A stretch of DNA of 7,754 bases from Actinomycetes bacterium (lineage in GTDB: Bacteria; Actinomycetota; Acidimicrobiia; Spongiisociales; UBA5794): contig JAMBLK010000203.1 in NCBI GenBank assembly GCA_023336855.1, positions 1 through 7,754 on the forward strand. Direction: 5' to 3'. This document shows, piece after piece, positions 6,285 through 7,754 of this stretch (its first letter is position 1; every line of letters begins with the position of its first letter). The position numbers and the translations under genes were made by a program. The notes under the pieces were generated by a model that had not been told where the DNA came from, did no database searches, and was given only the letters and a program-made list of their open reading frames with translations.

Positions 6285-6306
6285 GAGCGGTCGGCGTTTC
6301 TCGTAT
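6273..6306 (+). terminator. Attenuator terminator of the his operon
   Basis: The 11-bp stem AAACGCCGACC (6273-6283) with GGTCGGCGTTT (6289-6299) encloses the loop CGAGC. The end of the stem and the tail read GTTTCTCGTATA, a broken T-tract typical of high-GC genomes. It lies between the leader peptide and hisG, so it can only work as a conditional terminator of the operon. Its left arm overlaps the antiterminator partner. Confidence 0.83.
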
Positions 6307-6346
6307 ATGGGTAGCCCGACCGTGATGGCGGCGGGAAAGAACCCGT

Positions 6347-7222
6347 ATGCCTCTCTCAACAAACCCATCGACCCTCCACCTCGCGATCCCGAAAGGGCGC
6401 ATCCAGGCTGGCGTCATCGGTCTGCTCGGTGCGGCGGGCCTCGAACTCCGCTCCGGGCCCCGTGGATATCGGCCTGTGCCGTCGGTACCGGGCTACGAGG
6501 TCAAGCTCCTCAAGCCGCAGACCATCGTGGAGATGCTTGCAGCGGGCTCTCGCGACGTCGGCTTCACCGGCGCAGATTGGGTCGCTGAGACCGACGCCGA
6601 CCTCATCGAACTCTTCGACACCGGCCTGGACCCGGTGCAGATGGTCGTAGCAGCCCCCGAGCAGGTGCTGGAGAACGGCAGGCTCCCCCAGCGTTCCCTT
6701 GTGGTCGCCAGCGAGTATCCGCGCCTGACGAAGCGGTGGCTCGCTCAGCGGGGACTCGATGCCACCTTCGTCCGTTCCTACGGGGCCACCGAGGTCTTCC
6801 CGCCCGAAGATGCCGACGTCATCGTGGACATCACAGCGACGGGCGAGACGCTGGCAGCCAACGGCCTCGTCATCGCCGAAGAGATCCTCTCCTCGTCGAC
6901 CCGTCTCTACGCGAGTGCCCTCGCCATGGACTCTCCCGACAAGAAGATCGCCATCGAGACTCTCGTCCTCGGTGTGCGGTCGGTAATCGAGGCCCGGACG
7001 CGAGCGATGGTCGAGATGAACGTAACCGAGGACGAGCTCGAGCCCGTTATCGACATCCTGCCGTGCATGCGAGAGCCAACGATCGCGTATCTCCACGGCG
7101 GAGCGGCGCTCTCCGTAAAGGCGGCGGTACCCCGCCGTGAACTCGCACTCCTGATCCCGGCGCTGAAGGAGCGGGGCGCAACCGACATCGTGGTCACGCA
7201 ACTGGAACAGATCGTCCCATGA
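6347..7222 (+). CDS. hisG: ATP phosphoribosyltransferase, long form
   Basis: HisG catalyses the first, committed step of histidine synthesis, joining ATP and PRPP to give phosphoribosyl-ATP. The 291-residue length fits the long, HisZ-independent form with two catalytic subdomains and a C-terminal regulatory domain. Seen motifs: LAIPKGR near the N-terminus (12-18), GFTGADWV (72-79), and the PRPP loop DVIVDITATGETLAANGL (157-174). Residues from about 218 to 291 form the ACT-like histidine-binding domain. The family is feedback-inhibited by histidine, so control here would act on both enzyme and transcription. The ATG at 6347 is the only plausible start. The preceding GGGAAAG (6333-6339) is a weak ribosome-binding site and partly sits in a small CGGG/CCCG hairpin (6332-6345). 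The stop overlaps the next start as ATGA (7219-7222). Confidence 0.95.
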   Translation: MPLSTNPSTLHLAIPKGRIQAGVIGLLGAAGLELRSGPRGYRPVPSVPGYEVKLLKPQTIVEMLAAGSRDVGFTGADWVAETDADLIELFDTGLDPVQMVVAAPEQVLENGRLPQRSLVVASEYPRLTKRWLAQRGLDATFVRSYGATEVFPPEDADVIVDITATGETLAANGLVIAEEILSSSTRLYASALAMDSPDKKIAIETLVLGVRSVIEARTRAMVEMNVTEDELEPVIDILPCMREPTIAYLHGGAALSVKAAVPRRELALLIPALKERGATDIVVTQLEQIVP

Positions 7223-7754
7223 GCGCACCGACGTACACCGGCCCACTTCTCCTTCACGACGTCGACCTCGACCTGTCCAGGAACGAAGGGATGCAGGCCT
7301 CAACGGATCTGGTCAGCTCCGTCGCCGATCCGAACGAGTTGATCCGCCGCTACCCGGACACGAGCGACCTCCGACGCCGGCTGGCGGAAATGCACTCCAT
7401 CGCGGAGGATCAGGTGCTCGTAACTGCCGGCGGTGACGACGCTCTCTTCCGCTGCGTCCTCTCCCGCCTCGGCCCCGAGACAACTGCCGTAGCGACAACG
7501 CCGACGTTCGAGATGATCCCGGTCTACGCGGGACAGATCAACTCTCGACTCGTCGAGATCGAATGGTGGGAAGGCCCGTTCCCGGTGACCGCGGTGGCGT
7601 ATGCAGCACGAGATGCAGACGTCGTCTTCGTCGTATCTCCCAACAACCCGACAGGAGCAACCATCACGAGCGATGAACTGCGAACGGTTGCAGAAACGGC
7701 CCGACTCGTCGTTCTCGACGCGGCCTACGCTGAGTTCGCAGACGAAGACCTCAC
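7219..7754 (+). CDS. hisC: Histidinol-phosphate aminotransferase, 3'-truncated
   Basis: The frame opens at ATG 7219, overlapping the hisG stop, and runs off the window after 178 codons. It is a fold-type-I PLP aminotransferase. RRYPDTSDLRRRLAE (43-57) matches the HisC RYPD...LR region. SPNNPTG (140-146) is the hallmark Asn-Pro-Thr-Gly loop, with N143 facing the cofactor. VVLDAAYAEF (164-173) provides the Asp and Tyr that bind the pyridine ring and its phosphate. The Schiff-base lysine lies beyond the end. HisC converts imidazole acetol phosphate and glutamate to histidinol phosphate. The copy is somewhat divergent: it has LSRNEG where most HisC have NENP, and AGGDDALF instead of GNGSDE. Its place directly after hisG and the attenuator supports HisC over another aminotransferase. 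No clear ribosome-binding site is seen, so translation is probably coupled to hisG. Confidence 0.85.
   Translation, partial: MSAPTYTGPLLLHDVDLDLSRNEGMQASTDLVSSVADPNELIRRYPDTSDLRRRLAEMHSIAEDQVLVTAGGDDALFRCVLSRLGPETTAVATTPTFEMIPVYAGQINSRLVEIEWWEGPFPVTAVAYAARDADVVFVVSPNNPTGATITSDELRTVAETARLVVLDAAYAEFADEDL

Noticed and set aside
6172..6346. T-box riboswitch upstream of hisG
   Set aside because: No T-box consensus (such as TGGNACCGCG) or stem I features are visible, and the leader peptide accounts for amino-acid sensing.
6307..6588. Plus-strand frame starting at ATG 6307 just before hisG
   Set aside because: It is out of frame with hisG and reads through the hisG coding region as arginine/proline-rich sequence without domain features.
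6356..7303. Long open frame (315 codons) on the minus strand opposite hisG
   Set aside because: It is antisense to a clear hisG, its translation has no recognisable domain, and long antisense frames are expected in GC-rich genes.

Overview
The window is GC-rich, densely packed bacterial DNA with overlapping start/stop codons (TGATG, ATGA) and two promoters that seem to drive leaderless or nearly leaderless transcripts. The ABC transporter architecture, the GTG start, the TANNNT-type -10 elements and the GC-biased codon use suggest a high-GC Gram-positive, perhaps a non-model actinobacterium such as an Acidimicrobiia-like lineage. That placement is inference only.

Layout. (1) Positions 1-300 hold the 3' part of a gene for a small RRM-type RNA-binding protein, closed by a 13-bp hairpin. 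(2) Positions 416-637 hold a 73-residue small protein of unknown function with a good ribosome-binding site. (3) Positions 704-1648, minus strand, encode an APH-fold small-molecule kinase resembling the hydroxylysine-kinase branch. (4) A divergent control region (about 1686-1763) carries a perfect 10-2-10 palindrome between two outward-facing candidate -10 boxes. (5) Positions 1764-6096 form an overlapping three-gene operon: a TetR-type repressor followed by two half-transporters that together make a heterodimeric ABC exporter. One ATP site is degenerate (Asp for Glu, Gln for His, SAGEK signature) and the other is canonical. (6) A 16-bp inverted repeat spans the last stop codon of that operon. 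(7) Positions 6143-7754 begin a histidine biosynthesis operon: promoter, a 19-codon leader peptide with a run of five histidines, mutually exclusive RNA hairpins, a terminator, then hisG (long form) and the start of hisC.

The most notable element is the previously unlisted histidine attenuator at about 6181-6299. The leader peptide, 1:2 hairpin, 2:3 antiterminator and 3:4 terminator can all be written from the bases. They fit the classical model in which a ribosome stalled at His codons permits transcription into hisG. The exporter operon fits a standard picture of a TetR repressor controlling its own gene and a downstream pump; the pump's substrate cannot be read from the sequence.
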